From Desemzia sp045528445 (GTDB lineage: Bacteria > Bacillota > Bacilli > Lactobacillales > Carnobacteriaceae): a DNA stretch of 45,560 nt. The notes beneath the pieces were generated by a model, which saw nothing but the letters and a program-made list of their open reading frames with translations, ran no database searches and had not been told where the DNA came from. The DNA is taken from positions 1 to 45,560 of the forward strand of contig NZ_JBGQQU010000029.1 of the NCBI RefSeq assembly GCF_045528445.1. Direction: 5' to 3'. The translations under genes were made by a program, and so were the position numbers. Positions 34,488-43,363 of the stretch are shown here, one piece after another (positions within the stretch are counted from its first letter, which is position 1; the number at the start of each line of letters is the position of its first letter).

Positions 34488-36776
34488 TTAATTGCTTTCT
34501 CGATATCTTTTTCTATACTCTCCAGGTGTTATTCCATTTTCTTTCCGAAATTTCCTGGTGAAATTAGATACATCATAATATCCAATCTTTTTAACCAATT
34601 CTTGTATCGGTTCTTTCGTTGTCAACAGCAACTCTTTAAAGCGTCCCATACGCAATACTTGTATAGTATTTGAAAAAGACTTTCCTGTTTCTTCCTTAAT
34701 TAGTTTACTGGCATATGAAATAGAAATATTATTCTCGGAAGCAATTCTTTCCAATGAAATATCAGGGGAATCATAATTTTGGTAAATAAATTGAACAACT
34801 CTTTGTTCTGTTTTTATACTTTCCGTTTTTTGTCTTTCATTTATGTTATTACAAATAGAAATGACAATGCTGTTTAACACTTCTTTTGTTTCTTTCGTAT
34901 TGGAAAAATTAGATAACTGTAGAGCTTGTTTATAGTAATCGTCTATTTCTAAATCAATAGCTAATTTAAACACAGTATTAAATACATCAGCGACTACTGC
35001 CTGTGTGGCAATTGCTTGATAAGCATATTGTTCAATTTTATAAAATAAAGACTCCACTGTTTCTAATGCAGTTTCTTTATTCCCTTGCTTCATGCTTTGC
35101 ATCAGAACCAACATTTCTTCATTTGGATAATGAATCATGTCTGTCGGATTCGTTATACCGTTCTTTTGCGACACTTCTTTGAAAAACATGATAGATGATG
35201 TCTTAGAAGAAGAGGAATTCAATTGTTCCAATGTAGAACTAGCTTCAATATACGAATTTTTAATTTTAGTTACTGATTCGTAGGCATTCCCGACTGCAAA
35301 CTTCCACGCTTCATTTTTTGGCAAATCTTCACTCTCAATTTTTTCTTTAATAAATGAAATGGTTTTATTCCAATGGGCTTTATTATCCTCTTCCATATTT
35401 AAGATGACAAAAATCTGATTATTTTTAAAATGTGGAACAGTTGCTTCAACAATATAGCAATCTAGATTTTCTTCAGTCTTATTTAATTTTTGTACAATTT
35501 TTTCTATATTGATAATATTTTTAGTTTCCACAGATTTTTCTCCAAGTTCTAAAATTAAAATAGCAAATAAAGGAAATGGAAAATTTATTCCTATATCTTT
35601 CAAACCATTTATAAACTTGTCGTCTTGGAGGTACTTTCCTTCAATTAAGTTCAATAATGCAGAATTTCGTACAATTGGAGCCTGCTCATTCATCAAACGA
35701 TTTAACAAATTATATTCTGATCGAGTGCGCTTTACATTTGTTTGTATAAACATCCACTCATCACTTATTTTATCTTCTTCTGATGAAAATGTACTCGTTA
35801 ACCGCTTAATTGGCCGATAATTTTTTGTAGCAAAGTAAAAAGAAACACCCATGCCTACAAGACTAAGCAATACTGCCGCTGCTATGAAAATAAATAATAC
35901 TCGATATAGTGGGCGATAAAAACGAACTGTTTCAATCAAAGAAACGATTGTCCAACTTGTGATTGAATTAGAGTGACTATTTAATGTAAAATTTTTCTGA
36001 TTGATTTGAATTGTTTCATTATTCATGATGACTGGCATTTTGTTTAAGATGTCTGATTGGGACACTTTAGAGATTTCTCCATTTGAAAAAAGCAAGCTTC
36101 CTTTTTTATCCGCTACAAACGAAATCCTTTCATCCTCATTACCCATTGCTTTAAGATTTGCTTTTAAGGGATCCATATTCATTACGAAAAGAATAACGCC
36201 ATATTCATATTCAGGAGATGTTCCTTCAAGCGGCATAGTATAATAGACAATTTTATTGTTAGAGAGATTACTACCTGAGAACCTATCCAATGTATAAACA
36301 GATGCATTCTCTGTAGGATGCATAATTTCTTCCATTAACCGATCTTTTTCAGTAATATTAAAATCACTTGTATTATTCATTAATGCCTCTAGCGACATAG
36401 TACCTTTAGATGAAAAAACAGTTGGATGATCATTAATAATAATATAAATGCCTTTTGTAGAACGGATTGAGTTATCATACATCCTTAAGCGTTCTACATA
36501 TTCCCTATATTCTTCCTTTTTACTTAACGAATGCGGAACAAAATCACGAGTATAATTGATTTGATTCCCGACTGAATCCATTTCCATAATTTGTTCATCT
36601 AACTGTAAACTTGCTTGTTCTAAAGAAGTCTGATTCGCTGAGGTTAATTCTTCACGGATACTTCTGACATAAATTATATTCACTGCAATTAAAGAAATGA
36701 TAAAAGGAATAGAAAAAACAAGTAAATAAGAACCAAAATAACTTTTAAACAGATCAGAGTTTGGAATTTTTCTCAT
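34488..36776 (-). CDS. Transmembrane AraC-family sensor-regulator
   Basis: A 762-residue one-component regulator. TM1 (about residues 13-36) and TM2 (about 292-315) bracket an extracellular Cache-like sensing domain. A cytoplasmic region with a HAMP-like start (KRLTSTF) and linker follows, and the C-terminal AraC double helix-turn-helix (about 655-760) includes ISLERIASENNISISYASKL and the second-helix YYDVSNFTRKFRKENGITPGEY, each split here for length. This architecture (YtdP/YesN-like) is often next to Lpl-type importers. Because the sensor faces outside, it can respond before uptake. It follows the YesL-like gene by 42 bp and is likely co-transcribed with it. Confidence 0.92.
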   Translation of the reverse strand: MRKIPNSDLFKSYFGSYLLVFSIPFIISLIAVNIIYVRSIREELTSANQTSLEQASLQLDEQIMEMDSVGNQINYTRDFVPHSLSKKEEYREYVERLRMYDNSIRSTKGIYIIINDHPTVFSSKGTMSLEALMNNTSDFNITEKDRLMEEIMHPTENASVYTLDRFSGSNLSNNKIVYYTMPLEGTSPEYEYGVILFVMNMDPLKANLKAMGNEDERISFVADKKGSLLFSNGEISKVSQSDILNKMPVIMNNETIQINQKNFTLNSHSNSITSWTIVSLIETVRFYRPLYRVLFIFIAAAVLLSLVGMGVSFYFATKNYRPIKRLTSTFSSEEDKISDEWMFIQTNVKRTRSEYNLLNRLMNEQAPIVRNSALLNLIEGKYLQDDKFINGLKDIGINFPFPLFAILILELGEKSVETKNIINIEKIVQKLNKTEENLDCYIVEATVPHFKNNQIFVILNMEEDNKAHWNKTISFIKEKIESEDLPKNEAWKFAVGNAYESVTKIKNSYIEASSTLEQLNSSSSKTSSIMFFKEVSQKNGITNPTDMIHYPNEEMLVLMQSMKQGNKETALETVESLFYKIEQYAYQAIATQAVVADVFNTVFKLAIDLEIDDYYKQALQLSNFSNTKETKEVLNSIVISICNNINERQKTESIKTEQRVVQFIYQNYDSPDISLERIASENNISISYASKLIKEETGKSFSNTIQVLRMGRFKELLLTTKEPIQELVKKIGYYDVSNFTRKFRKENGITPGEYRKRYRESN

Positions 36777-36818
36777 TGCTAAATTTTATCCCCCTTTCTT
36801 ACAACAAACTGATTGGCA

Positions 36819-37460
36819 TTAATCCTGTAATTCCTTCCTCTTTTCCTCTGCTTTTATTGCTCCAGTATATGTGAACCACACTATAGGCAGAAAAAATAAT
36901 GGTATCCCAAAAAAGAATAGCAGAAATAGGTAATTTCTCATTAGGGTAATAACAATGATTAACCCTACCACAGCTGAAAGAGTAAATAATGGAACGGAAA
37001 GAGCGATAAAAAAAGATTGTTTAAGGGTGTTTTTTAAAGAGAAATTGTATCGAATCATAATCGTGTACGTGTATAGACCAACACAAAGAACAAGGAACCC
37101 AAGAAACAATATTAGCGTATGTAGAATAATAGATTGAATAAACACATTTGATACCCTTAAATCAATATATACAATTGCAAATGCCAAAAGCATCATGTAC
37201 CCGATTTGGTTTGAACGCTTGAAGTAAGCTTTGTATGCTTGACTAAATTCTTCTTTTATAGAAAAACTTTCCCCTTTTTCATTAAACCATCTATACATTA
37301 CTCTTATAACAGAAGCATTCGCAGGGAAAACTCCAAATACAATAAATCCTTTTAAACTATGTAAAACCCAAAATAATTGCAAAATAAAAAAATTATAAAT
37401 CCACATTCCAAATGAAATAAGTGCATTTAAAAATTTACTTTTCTTAATATTATCCGACAT
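36819..37460 (-). CDS. YesL-family (DUF624) membrane protein
   Basis: A 213-residue protein with about five or six hydrophobic segments. It matches the YesL/DUF624 family, small membrane proteins found next to Lpl-type sugar importers and AraC-type transmembrane regulators in Firmicutes. The biochemical role is unknown; help with transporter or sensor function is a guess from context. The FGVFPANASV stretch near residue 45 is the family's conserved loop. The ATG at 37460 is chosen because GGGGGAG lies 8 bases upstream. Confidence 0.85.
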   Translation of the reverse strand: MSDNIKKSKFLNALISFGMWIYNFFILQLFWVLHSLKGFIVFGVFPANASVIRVMYRWFNEKGESFSIKEEFSQAYKAYFKRSNQIGYMMLLAFAIVYIDLRVSNVFIQSIILHTLILFLGFLVLCVGLYTYTIMIRYNFSLKNTLKQSFFIALSVPLFTLSAVVGLIIVITLMRNYLFLLFFFGIPLFFLPIVWFTYTGAIKAEEKRKELQD

Positions 37461-37583
37461 TTTATTAACTCCCCCTAATTCGGTCTTTAAAATCATTTCA
37501 GCAGCCGCTAAGGAACCGCTTTCTTTTTGTTTTAATAAAAAAAGACTTCAAATCCATTTTTGTTAGTCTTTTCATATGAAATT

Positions 37584-37640
37584 AGTTTACAACAAAAAAG
37601 CGCTTTTATCAAATAAGGTTTGGTTTGCGACATACCAAAC
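37584..37640 (-). promoter_or_regulatory. Promoter and two dyads of the YesL-regulator operon
   Basis: On the minus strand TTGATA (37612-37607) and TAAACT (37589-37584) are 17 bp apart. AAAAGCGCTTTT (37596-37607), a perfect palindrome with a cre-like core, fills the spacer. Just upstream of the -35, GTTTGGT (37618-37624) and ACCAAAC (37634-37640) form a second dyad that may bind another factor. Confidence 0.7.
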
Positions 37641-37642
37641 TT

Positions 37643-37689
37643 AAAAAAAACAACGATAGAAATAGATATGACCTCTTATTTCTATCGTT
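37643..37689 (-). terminator. Terminator of the GH20C-GH29-GH13 operon
   Basis: AACGATAGAAATA and TATTTCTATCGTT form a perfect 13-bp stem (37652-37664 with 37677-37689), followed on the minus strand by G and eight T. Confidence 0.88.
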
Positions 37690-37728
37690 CTTCTCGCAGG
37701 TTTAACAAAAAAACTAAAATTGTTTTTA

Positions 37729-39354
37729 TTAATTGTGAGTCTTTACAACAAACGTTTCATACGGACGCAAATTAAGTTTATTCAATTGATAAACCTTATT
37801 TGGATAATTTCCAATAATTGATTGTTTTTTATCTAGACTATCATTCAAACTGAAAGATACATAGCTTTCACTCATATTTGCCACCACTATCCAAGTTTCT
37901 TCTTTATAAATACGCTCATAAGCAAATATTTTCGGATGATTTGGAAGAAGTAATTTAAACTTTCCCCAAATAATTATAGGATTTTCCTTTCTCAATTTAA
38001 TCAATTTCTGATAGGTGTAAAAGATAGAATTTGGATTAGCTAATGCTGCTTCTACATTAATATCAGAATAATTGGGATTGACATGGAGCCAAGGTTCTCC
38101 TTGAGTAAAACCACCATTTTTACTCTCGCTCCATTGCATTGGAGTTCGAGCATTATCTCGTCCCTTAGCATTTATAGAATGAAAAATATCCTTTTGCGAG
38201 TATCCTTGTTTAATTCGTTTGAAATACATATAACGTGTTTCAATATCATTAACTTCTGAAATATCAGAAATTGGAAAATTAGTCATTCCAATTTCTTCTC
38301 CTTGATAAATGTAGGGTGTACCTTTTAATAGGTGAAGAATGATTGCAAACATCTTTGCACTTTCTACACGATATTCTTTTTCATTTCCCCATCTAGATAC
38401 GATTCTTGGAAGATCATGATTGTTCCAAAACAAGCTATTCCATATTTTTCCATCTAATGCTACTTGCCACTTTGCAATAGCATGCTTTAGTTCGAGTAAA
38501 GTAAATACCCTCAAGTCCCACTTAGATTTAGCTGGTTGTTCATCTAATACCATATGTTCGAAAGAAAAAACCATGGATAACTCATTCCTTGAAGGGTCAC
38601 CGTAAAGCTGTGCGACTTCTGGAGAGGCACTCCAAACTTCTCCAACAGTCAGGGTATCTCTGTCTGCAAGTACTTCTCGATACATTTCTTGCAAATAATC
38701 ATGCAATCTTGGTCCATTTACAGTGATTTTTTCATCCGGGACTTTGCCTATCAAGTCCACAACATCTAAGCGAAAACCTGCTACTCCCTTGTCGAGCCAG
38801 AAGCTCATCATTTGCCATATTTTCTGCCGTAATCGAGGGTTTTCCCAATTTAAGTCCGGCTGTTGCTTACTGAATAAATGAAAGTAGTATTGTTCACTCT
38901 TTTGGTCATATTCCCAAGCTGATCCACCAAACCCCGCTGTTAAGTCATTCGGTTCTTTTCCTTTATTTGAATCTCTCCAAATATAATAATCGCGGTATGG
39001 ATTATCTTTCCCTTTTTTTGCTTCTAAAAACCAATGATGCTTGTCGCTTGTATGATTCAATACTAAATCCATTAAAATGCGTATATTTCTTTTCCTTGCT
39101 TCTTCAATAAGTAATTCCATTTCAATCATCGAGCCCGATTCTTGATTGATCTCTTCATAGTTACTGATATCATATCCATTATCAAAATTAGGTGATTGAT
39201 AGACCGGACTTAACCAAATTGCTCCAATGCCTAACTTCTCTAAATAATCCAAATGTTTTATGATTCCTGAAAGATCACCAATCCCATCGTTATTAGTATC
39301 TTGGAAGCTTCTCGGATAAATTTGATATACGACAGTTTCTTTCCACCATTGCAT
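37729..39354 (-). CDS. GH13 alpha-glucosidase (oligo-1,6-glucosidase type)
   Basis: A 541-residue alpha-amylase-family enzyme, subfamily 31 layout. Conserved regions are DLVLNH (96-101), GFRLDVVD with nucleophile Asp197, VGEVW with acid Glu239, and NNHDLPR. The Val after the nucleophile is the residue associated with preference for alpha-1,6-glucosidic bonds in this subfamily. It is cytoplasmic. N-glycans contain no alpha-1,6-glucose, so its place here is unexplained: it may be a rider gene using another sugar, or may act on glucosylated chains. AAGGAG precedes the ATG. It is the last gene of its operon, 32 bp after the fucosidase. Confidence 0.9.
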   Translation of the reverse strand: MQWWKETVVYQIYPRSFQDTNNDGIGDLSGIIKHLDYLEKLGIGAIWLSPVYQSPNFDNGYDISNYEEINQESGSMIEMELLIEEARKRNIRILMDLVLNHTSDKHHWFLEAKKGKDNPYRDYYIWRDSNKGKEPNDLTAGFGGSAWEYDQKSEQYYFHLFSKQQPDLNWENPRLRQKIWQMMSFWLDKGVAGFRLDVVDLIGKVPDEKITVNGPRLHDYLQEMYREVLADRDTLTVGEVWSASPEVAQLYGDPSRNELSMVFSFEHMVLDEQPAKSKWDLRVFTLLELKHAIAKWQVALDGKIWNSLFWNNHDLPRIVSRWGNEKEYRVESAKMFAIILHLLKGTPYIYQGEEIGMTNFPISDISEVNDIETRYMYFKRIKQGYSQKDIFHSINAKGRDNARTPMQWSESKNGGFTQGEPWLHVNPNYSDINVEAALANPNSIFYTYQKLIKLRKENPIIIWGKFKLLLPNHPKIFAYERIYKEETWIVVANMSESYVSFSLNDSLDKKQSIIGNYPNKVYQLNKLNLRPYETFVVKTHN

Positions 39355-39386
39355 AACTGCACTCCTTATACTTTTGTTTCGTTTCC

Positions 39387-40685
39387 TTAATCTTTCAGAA
39401 AAATCTCGACTACAGGAACTAAAACTTCAGGTTTTTCGACAGGCAATTCTAACATGACACTATCCTTATCAATGAGCGTTTCTGTACTTGTAATGACCTC
39501 TTCAGGATCAAACTCTCTAAAGAAAACTTCAGAATGATCATGTAAAAATTGTGCGTATTGTACTTTTCCAGCTAATCCTTGTAAATGAATGTGTCTTAAT
39601 GGCCAAGAATAAATGTGAAGATACAATTTATTAGTTCCGACTTGTGTATATCGGCAGTCTTTTGGAGCTTCAAACGGACTTTGTCCTGCTCCATAGATGG
39701 ATTTACTGTTTCGTTTCATCCAGTCACCAATATCATTTAATCTGTTTTCTTCTCTTTTATCTAATTCACCTTTCCCATTTGGACCAATATTTAACAAAAA
39801 GTTCCCATTATTGGATACTGTTTCAATCAACATTTTTAGCAATATTTCACTGCTTTTCCAATCTTTCGCGTCACGATCGTAACCCCAGGTTGGTTTCATC
39901 GCTTGACAAGCTTCCCAAATGACTGGTTGCCCATCCTTTTCAAGTGGCTGAACGGGTTGGTATTGCTCAGGTGTTACAACACCTAAACCTAAGTCTAATC
40001 GATCATTAACTAGAATATCTGGTTGTAATTTTGTCACTACATCTAAAATTTCTTTTGATTTCCATGCGTTTTTGCCTTTTCCTTTGGACCATCCCCAATC
40101 ACGATGGCCATATGAAAAATCAAACCAGAGATAATCTACTTTTCCATAGTTTGTCAATAATTCTGTTACTTGTTTTTTTAAAAACTCTAAATAAATATCC
40201 ATTTTTCGAGTGTTGTTTGATTTTCTATATTCTTCATCTTCTCTTTGTGGATGAAGACCATCTATTGTAAAGTCTTCGTGATGCCAATCGATTAAAGAAT
40301 GATATAAACCAATCTTGATATCTTCAGCACGAAATGCTTCTACGAATTCTCGTACTAAATCCCTTTTAAATGAAGTATTTGTAATTTTATAATCTGAATA
40401 TTCCGTATCCCACAAGGCAAATCCTTCATGGTGTTTAGTCGTAAGTATTGCATATTTCATACCCGTTCCTTTTGCTGCTTTAGCTAATGCCTTCATATCC
40501 ATTAATTCTGGATTAAAATGTTCAAAATAGTGATAATAATCTTCTGGAGAAATTTGTTCTGTGGTCATTAGCCATTCATGGCGTGCAGCTAGACTGAACA
40601 AGCCAAAATGAATAAACATTCCAAATCGATCGTGTAAAAACCACTCTGGATTTCCTAATTCATTGTTCCAATTTGCATATTTCAT
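39387..40685 (-). CDS. GH29 alpha-L-fucosidase
   Basis: A 432-residue retaining fucosidase. The GH29 signature residues are present: HFGLFS near 26-31, KHHEGFALWDT (84-94) and LWFDF with nucleophile Asp189. The C-terminus has a small beta-sandwich. It lacks a signal peptide and so should act on imported core or antennary fucose. The acid/base residue is not fixed in position within this family and was not assigned. GAGGGAAG precedes the ATG. It lies 10 bp after the small lipoprotein gene. Confidence 0.92.
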   Translation of the reverse strand: MKYANWNNELGNPEWFLHDRFGMFIHFGLFSLAARHEWLMTTEQISPEDYYHYFEHFNPELMDMKALAKAAKGTGMKYAILTTKHHEGFALWDTEYSDYKITNTSFKRDLVREFVEAFRAEDIKIGLYHSLIDWHHEDFTIDGLHPQREDEEYRKSNNTRKMDIYLEFLKKQVTELLTNYGKVDYLWFDFSYGHRDWGWSKGKGKNAWKSKEILDVVTKLQPDILVNDRLDLGLGVVTPEQYQPVQPLEKDGQPVIWEACQAMKPTWGYDRDAKDWKSSEILLKMLIETVSNNGNFLLNIGPNGKGELDKREENRLNDIGDWMKRNSKSIYGAGQSPFEAPKDCRYTQVGTNKLYLHIYSWPLRHIHLQGLAGKVQYAQFLHDHSEVFFREFDPEEVITSTETLIDKDSVMLELPVEKPEVLVPVVEIFLKD

Positions 40686-40695
40686 CTTCTTCCCT

Positions 40696-41175
40696 CTAAT
40701 CTAAAAATAATGTGTCAGTCATTATCGTTTCTTCAATTTTCCATTCTTCATTTTCTTTTATCACCGTATGATTTGCTTCTGCTATATGGTCTCTATACTG
40801 TTCTGCTCCGTCTACTGAATCCACCATAACTGCCTGTTGTTCCGTTTTAATCAACATGCGGTTTTCTTCTTGGTCCAGTATTTCTACACTTAAAACCGTG
40901 TGTTCCAAGTCATAGGATTCAAAAAATGGAAAAAGTTCTTCTTCCGTCTCTTCTCGTGCGGAGGAAATGAGAGTGGACAGGTACCCTTCCATATCTTCTT
41001 CTTGAGCGTAATGTAAATTATCTTGAATAACTTGAACTACTTCCTGCGCATCCTCAGTATTATCGTATTCACCTTCGAGAGAGTAACTAACCGTTTTCGG
41101 GTCTTGATATACTGCTACCGAATTACATCCAGTTAAAAAAATTCCAGCTATAACTAATAAAAGTACTTTTTTCAT
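40696..41175 (-). CDS. Small lipoprotein, NTF2-like, within the glycan operon
   Basis: A 159-residue predicted lipoprotein. After MKK and a hydrophobic stretch comes lipobox FLTGC (about residues 13-17), so the mature domain is outside the membrane. The domain, which includes NLHYAQEEDMEGYLSTLIS, and the end reading NEEWKIEETIMTD look like a SnoaL/NTF2-like cone fold (DUF4878-type). No catalytic role can be claimed. The ATG at 41175 is preceded by GGAGG; an in-frame start 13 codons upstream spoils the signal peptide. It is tightly packed between GH20C and GH29, a conspicuous non-enzyme in the operon. Confidence 0.75.
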   Translation of the reverse strand: MKKVLLLVIAGIFLTGCNSVAVYQDPKTVSYSLEGEYDNTEDAQEVVQVIQDNLHYAQEEDMEGYLSTLISSAREETEEELFPFFESYDLEHTVLSVEILDQEENRMLIKTEQQAVMVDSVDGAEQYRDHIAEANHTVIKENEEWKIEETIMTDTLFLD

Positions 41176-41226
41176 TCTTTTCCTCCGCCTTTCTATCCAC
41201 TTTAAATCTAACACTTCACTTATTTA

Positions 41227-43119
41227 CTAAACATCAGATAATTTACTTGGTGTCACCATGTCTTTATATAATCCTCTTCCTAAAGTTCCTTCCCCGAGAT
41301 AATAAGGATTAGAGAATGGTAATTTATTTTCTTTTAATTCGGAAATTTCATCCAATTTCCCATTTAAATAATCAGTTACTCGGTCAACAGCTGTACTCAT
41401 TCTAGAAATTGTCCCTCCATAACGAATATCTAGAACTTCCCATCCGAATGGCTTATTGTATTCCATCCATACATTTCGGTGTGCTATACGAAGCTCATTA
41501 AGTGAACGTTGAAGAGCCTTCATTTGTTCTACTTCATTTTTCAATGCATCCTTATTATCTGTATCATACGCAGTTTTTAAACGAATTCCTAATTCAGCTT
41601 TTACACTTAAAACCACGGCTAATGTATGATAGAACTCAAATAATGGAGTCAAATCATTTTCTTTAGAGACTAATTCTTTTAACTGAATCGACAAGTTTTG
41701 GTAGTGTTCGCCTAAGCCAAGCCCTGCAACAGTTTGATCATACAGCCCTAATAATGGATCTTGCCATAATAAAAACTTCGATGCAGCCGAGGTATTTAAA
41801 TTATTTTCCATAACGCCTGGAGTTTCATCAAAATCATTTAATAACATAAACTTTTTTAAAGAATATCCTGTATTGTATTGGAACTCTTCTCTCATTTGAG
41901 CTTCACCTACTTCATCTCGATAAGATAAATCAGCGAATAGTTGTAACCCAGGCAGTGCAGATAAAATTGGTGTTTCTCCACCATCATCACCCCATAACGT
42001 AGCAAATACTTCTCTAATACCATTCTTTTTAGCACTAGCTAACCCTGCTTTTGTTGTTTCAAATGATTTCCCATAGTTTGGAGCGATTCCATTCCAAGTC
42101 CATACTCCACCTGCAAATATAACTTTTTTCTTCATTTCTTTATGCTTTCCTAACAAAATGTCATATGTTTTTTCATCTTCATGGTAGTAATCCCACAAAA
42201 CCATATCTACGTCTGGAATATCGTTAATAACTTCTTCAGGAATATCACTTTCTAAATCATAATAATCTCCAGTTTTTGAACCAAAACGATAATACATGTC
42301 GCTCCAAATCATTGCTTCTAAGCCATGCTTTTTAGTAATAGCAATAACTTTTTCTAAATGTTCATTCATGATGGTAAAGCTGTCTCGTATACCATTTTTT
42401 GAGCGATAAACACCTGTTCCCAATCCAAATGCTTCATCCATTCCGATATGGATATGATTTGATCTAAACGGTTTAGTAGCCGATTGAATCAAGTTTTCTA
42501 AAAACTCATATGTTTTTGTTTCACCAACAAGAACAACATCTGATGTATCTTTGATTCCATTTGCATATTCATATTTTAAAGCATTGAAAAGATGTCCTAA
42601 TGTTTGAATACATGGAACCATCTCTATACCCAATTCAAAAGCGTAATCATCCATCTCTTTCATTTCTTCATGTGTATATCTTCCTCGTAAGTAACCGAAG
42701 TAAGGGTACTCTTTTACTTCATATGTATCTTCTGTATACAGCATAACTAAATTTAGACCGAGTTTAGCCATGTAATTCAATACTAGTTTCATTCCACTAA
42801 CACTTACAACGGCATTTCTTGATGCATCTACCATTACGCCTGTTTTATCAAAGCAATCCTTTTCTTGAACTGAGAAAATGGTATTCTTTTTATATTGATA
42901 AAGCCATAAGTTTAATAACCTGAAAAAAGAATTTTTAGAAGTGTACTCAATAATTCCTTTTTGACCGTCATAACTAATGAATAGTTTGTCTTTCACTAAA
43001 CTTTTTTGAATTTCAAGTGGAATTCCTGCCTCGCTTTCTTCAAACTTATATTCATGAGACAGTAACTTCAACCCAGCTTCCAGATCTTGCAAATCACCAA
43101 TAAGATGTAATTTTAGCAT
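41227..43119 (-). CDS. GH20C-type beta-N-acetylhexosaminidase
   Basis: A 630-residue retaining enzyme using substrate-assisted catalysis. The catalytic pair Asp228-Glu229 is in HIHIGMDEA. A zincin-like N-terminal domain (about 1-85) precedes the TIM barrel, and a long helical C-terminal part follows. Length and layout match the cytoplasmic GH20C of Streptococcus pneumoniae, which removes terminal beta-GlcNAc (and some GalNAc). The ATG at 43119 is chosen because GGAGG lies 10 bases before it; the longer ORF start at 43158 has none. It is first in an operon of four genes under its own promoter. Confidence 0.92.
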   Translation of the reverse strand: MLKLHLIGDLQDLEAGLKLLSHEYKFEESEAGIPLEIQKSLVKDKLFISYDGQKGIIEYTSKNSFFRLLNLWLYQYKKNTIFSVQEKDCFDKTGVMVDASRNAVVSVSGMKLVLNYMAKLGLNLVMLYTEDTYEVKEYPYFGYLRGRYTHEEMKEMDDYAFELGIEMVPCIQTLGHLFNALKYEYANGIKDTSDVVLVGETKTYEFLENLIQSATKPFRSNHIHIGMDEAFGLGTGVYRSKNGIRDSFTIMNEHLEKVIAITKKHGLEAMIWSDMYYRFGSKTGDYYDLESDIPEEVINDIPDVDMVLWDYYHEDEKTYDILLGKHKEMKKKVIFAGGVWTWNGIAPNYGKSFETTKAGLASAKKNGIREVFATLWGDDGGETPILSALPGLQLFADLSYRDEVGEAQMREEFQYNTGYSLKKFMLLNDFDETPGVMENNLNTSAASKFLLWQDPLLGLYDQTVAGLGLGEHYQNLSIQLKELVSKENDLTPLFEFYHTLAVVLSVKAELGIRLKTAYDTDNKDALKNEVEQMKALQRSLNELRIAHRNVWMEYNKPFGWEVLDIRYGGTISRMSTAVDRVTDYLNGKLDEISELKENKLPFSNPYYLGEGTLGRGLYKDMVTPSKLSDV

Positions 43120-43163
43120 ACTATATTTTCCTCCTATTTTTTTCATGTTTAAGCTCACTTTTT

Positions 43164-43233
43164 AGTTTAAAGGAGTTTGAAAGCCTTTTCAATACAACTG
43201 CAATAAATACACATTGAACGTTATATACACATT
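43164..43233 (-). promoter_or_regulatory. Promoter of the GH20C operon with operator and doubled AATGTGTAT
   Basis: On the minus strand TTGAAA (43192-43187) and TAAACT (43169-43164) are 17 bp apart. A cre-like dyad TGAAAGCCTTTTCA (43178-43191, plus reading) fills the spacer. Upstream, AATGTGTAT is repeated directly at 43233-43225 and 43215-43207 (9-bp gap), ending 15 bp before the -35. That is the usual placement for an AraC-type activator. Confidence 0.7.
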
Positions 43234-43306
43234 TTCCTTTTGCTTAACTGCTAGTCATAGGCTTTTACGAGTACTTTCCCTATATCTCATTGTTTAAAAA
43301 CTCTGC

Positions 43307-43346
43307 AAAAAAATAAGAAGGTCTCTATATAAAAAATAGACCTTCT
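43307..43346 (-). terminator. Terminator after the first GH20 gene
   Basis: AGAAGGTCT pairs with AGACCTTCT (43316-43324 with 43338-43346), then TA and seven T on the minus strand. It lies 18 bases after the gene's stop and separates it from the GH20C unit. Confidence 0.82.
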
Positions 43347-43363
43347 ATGATATACCTTTAATA

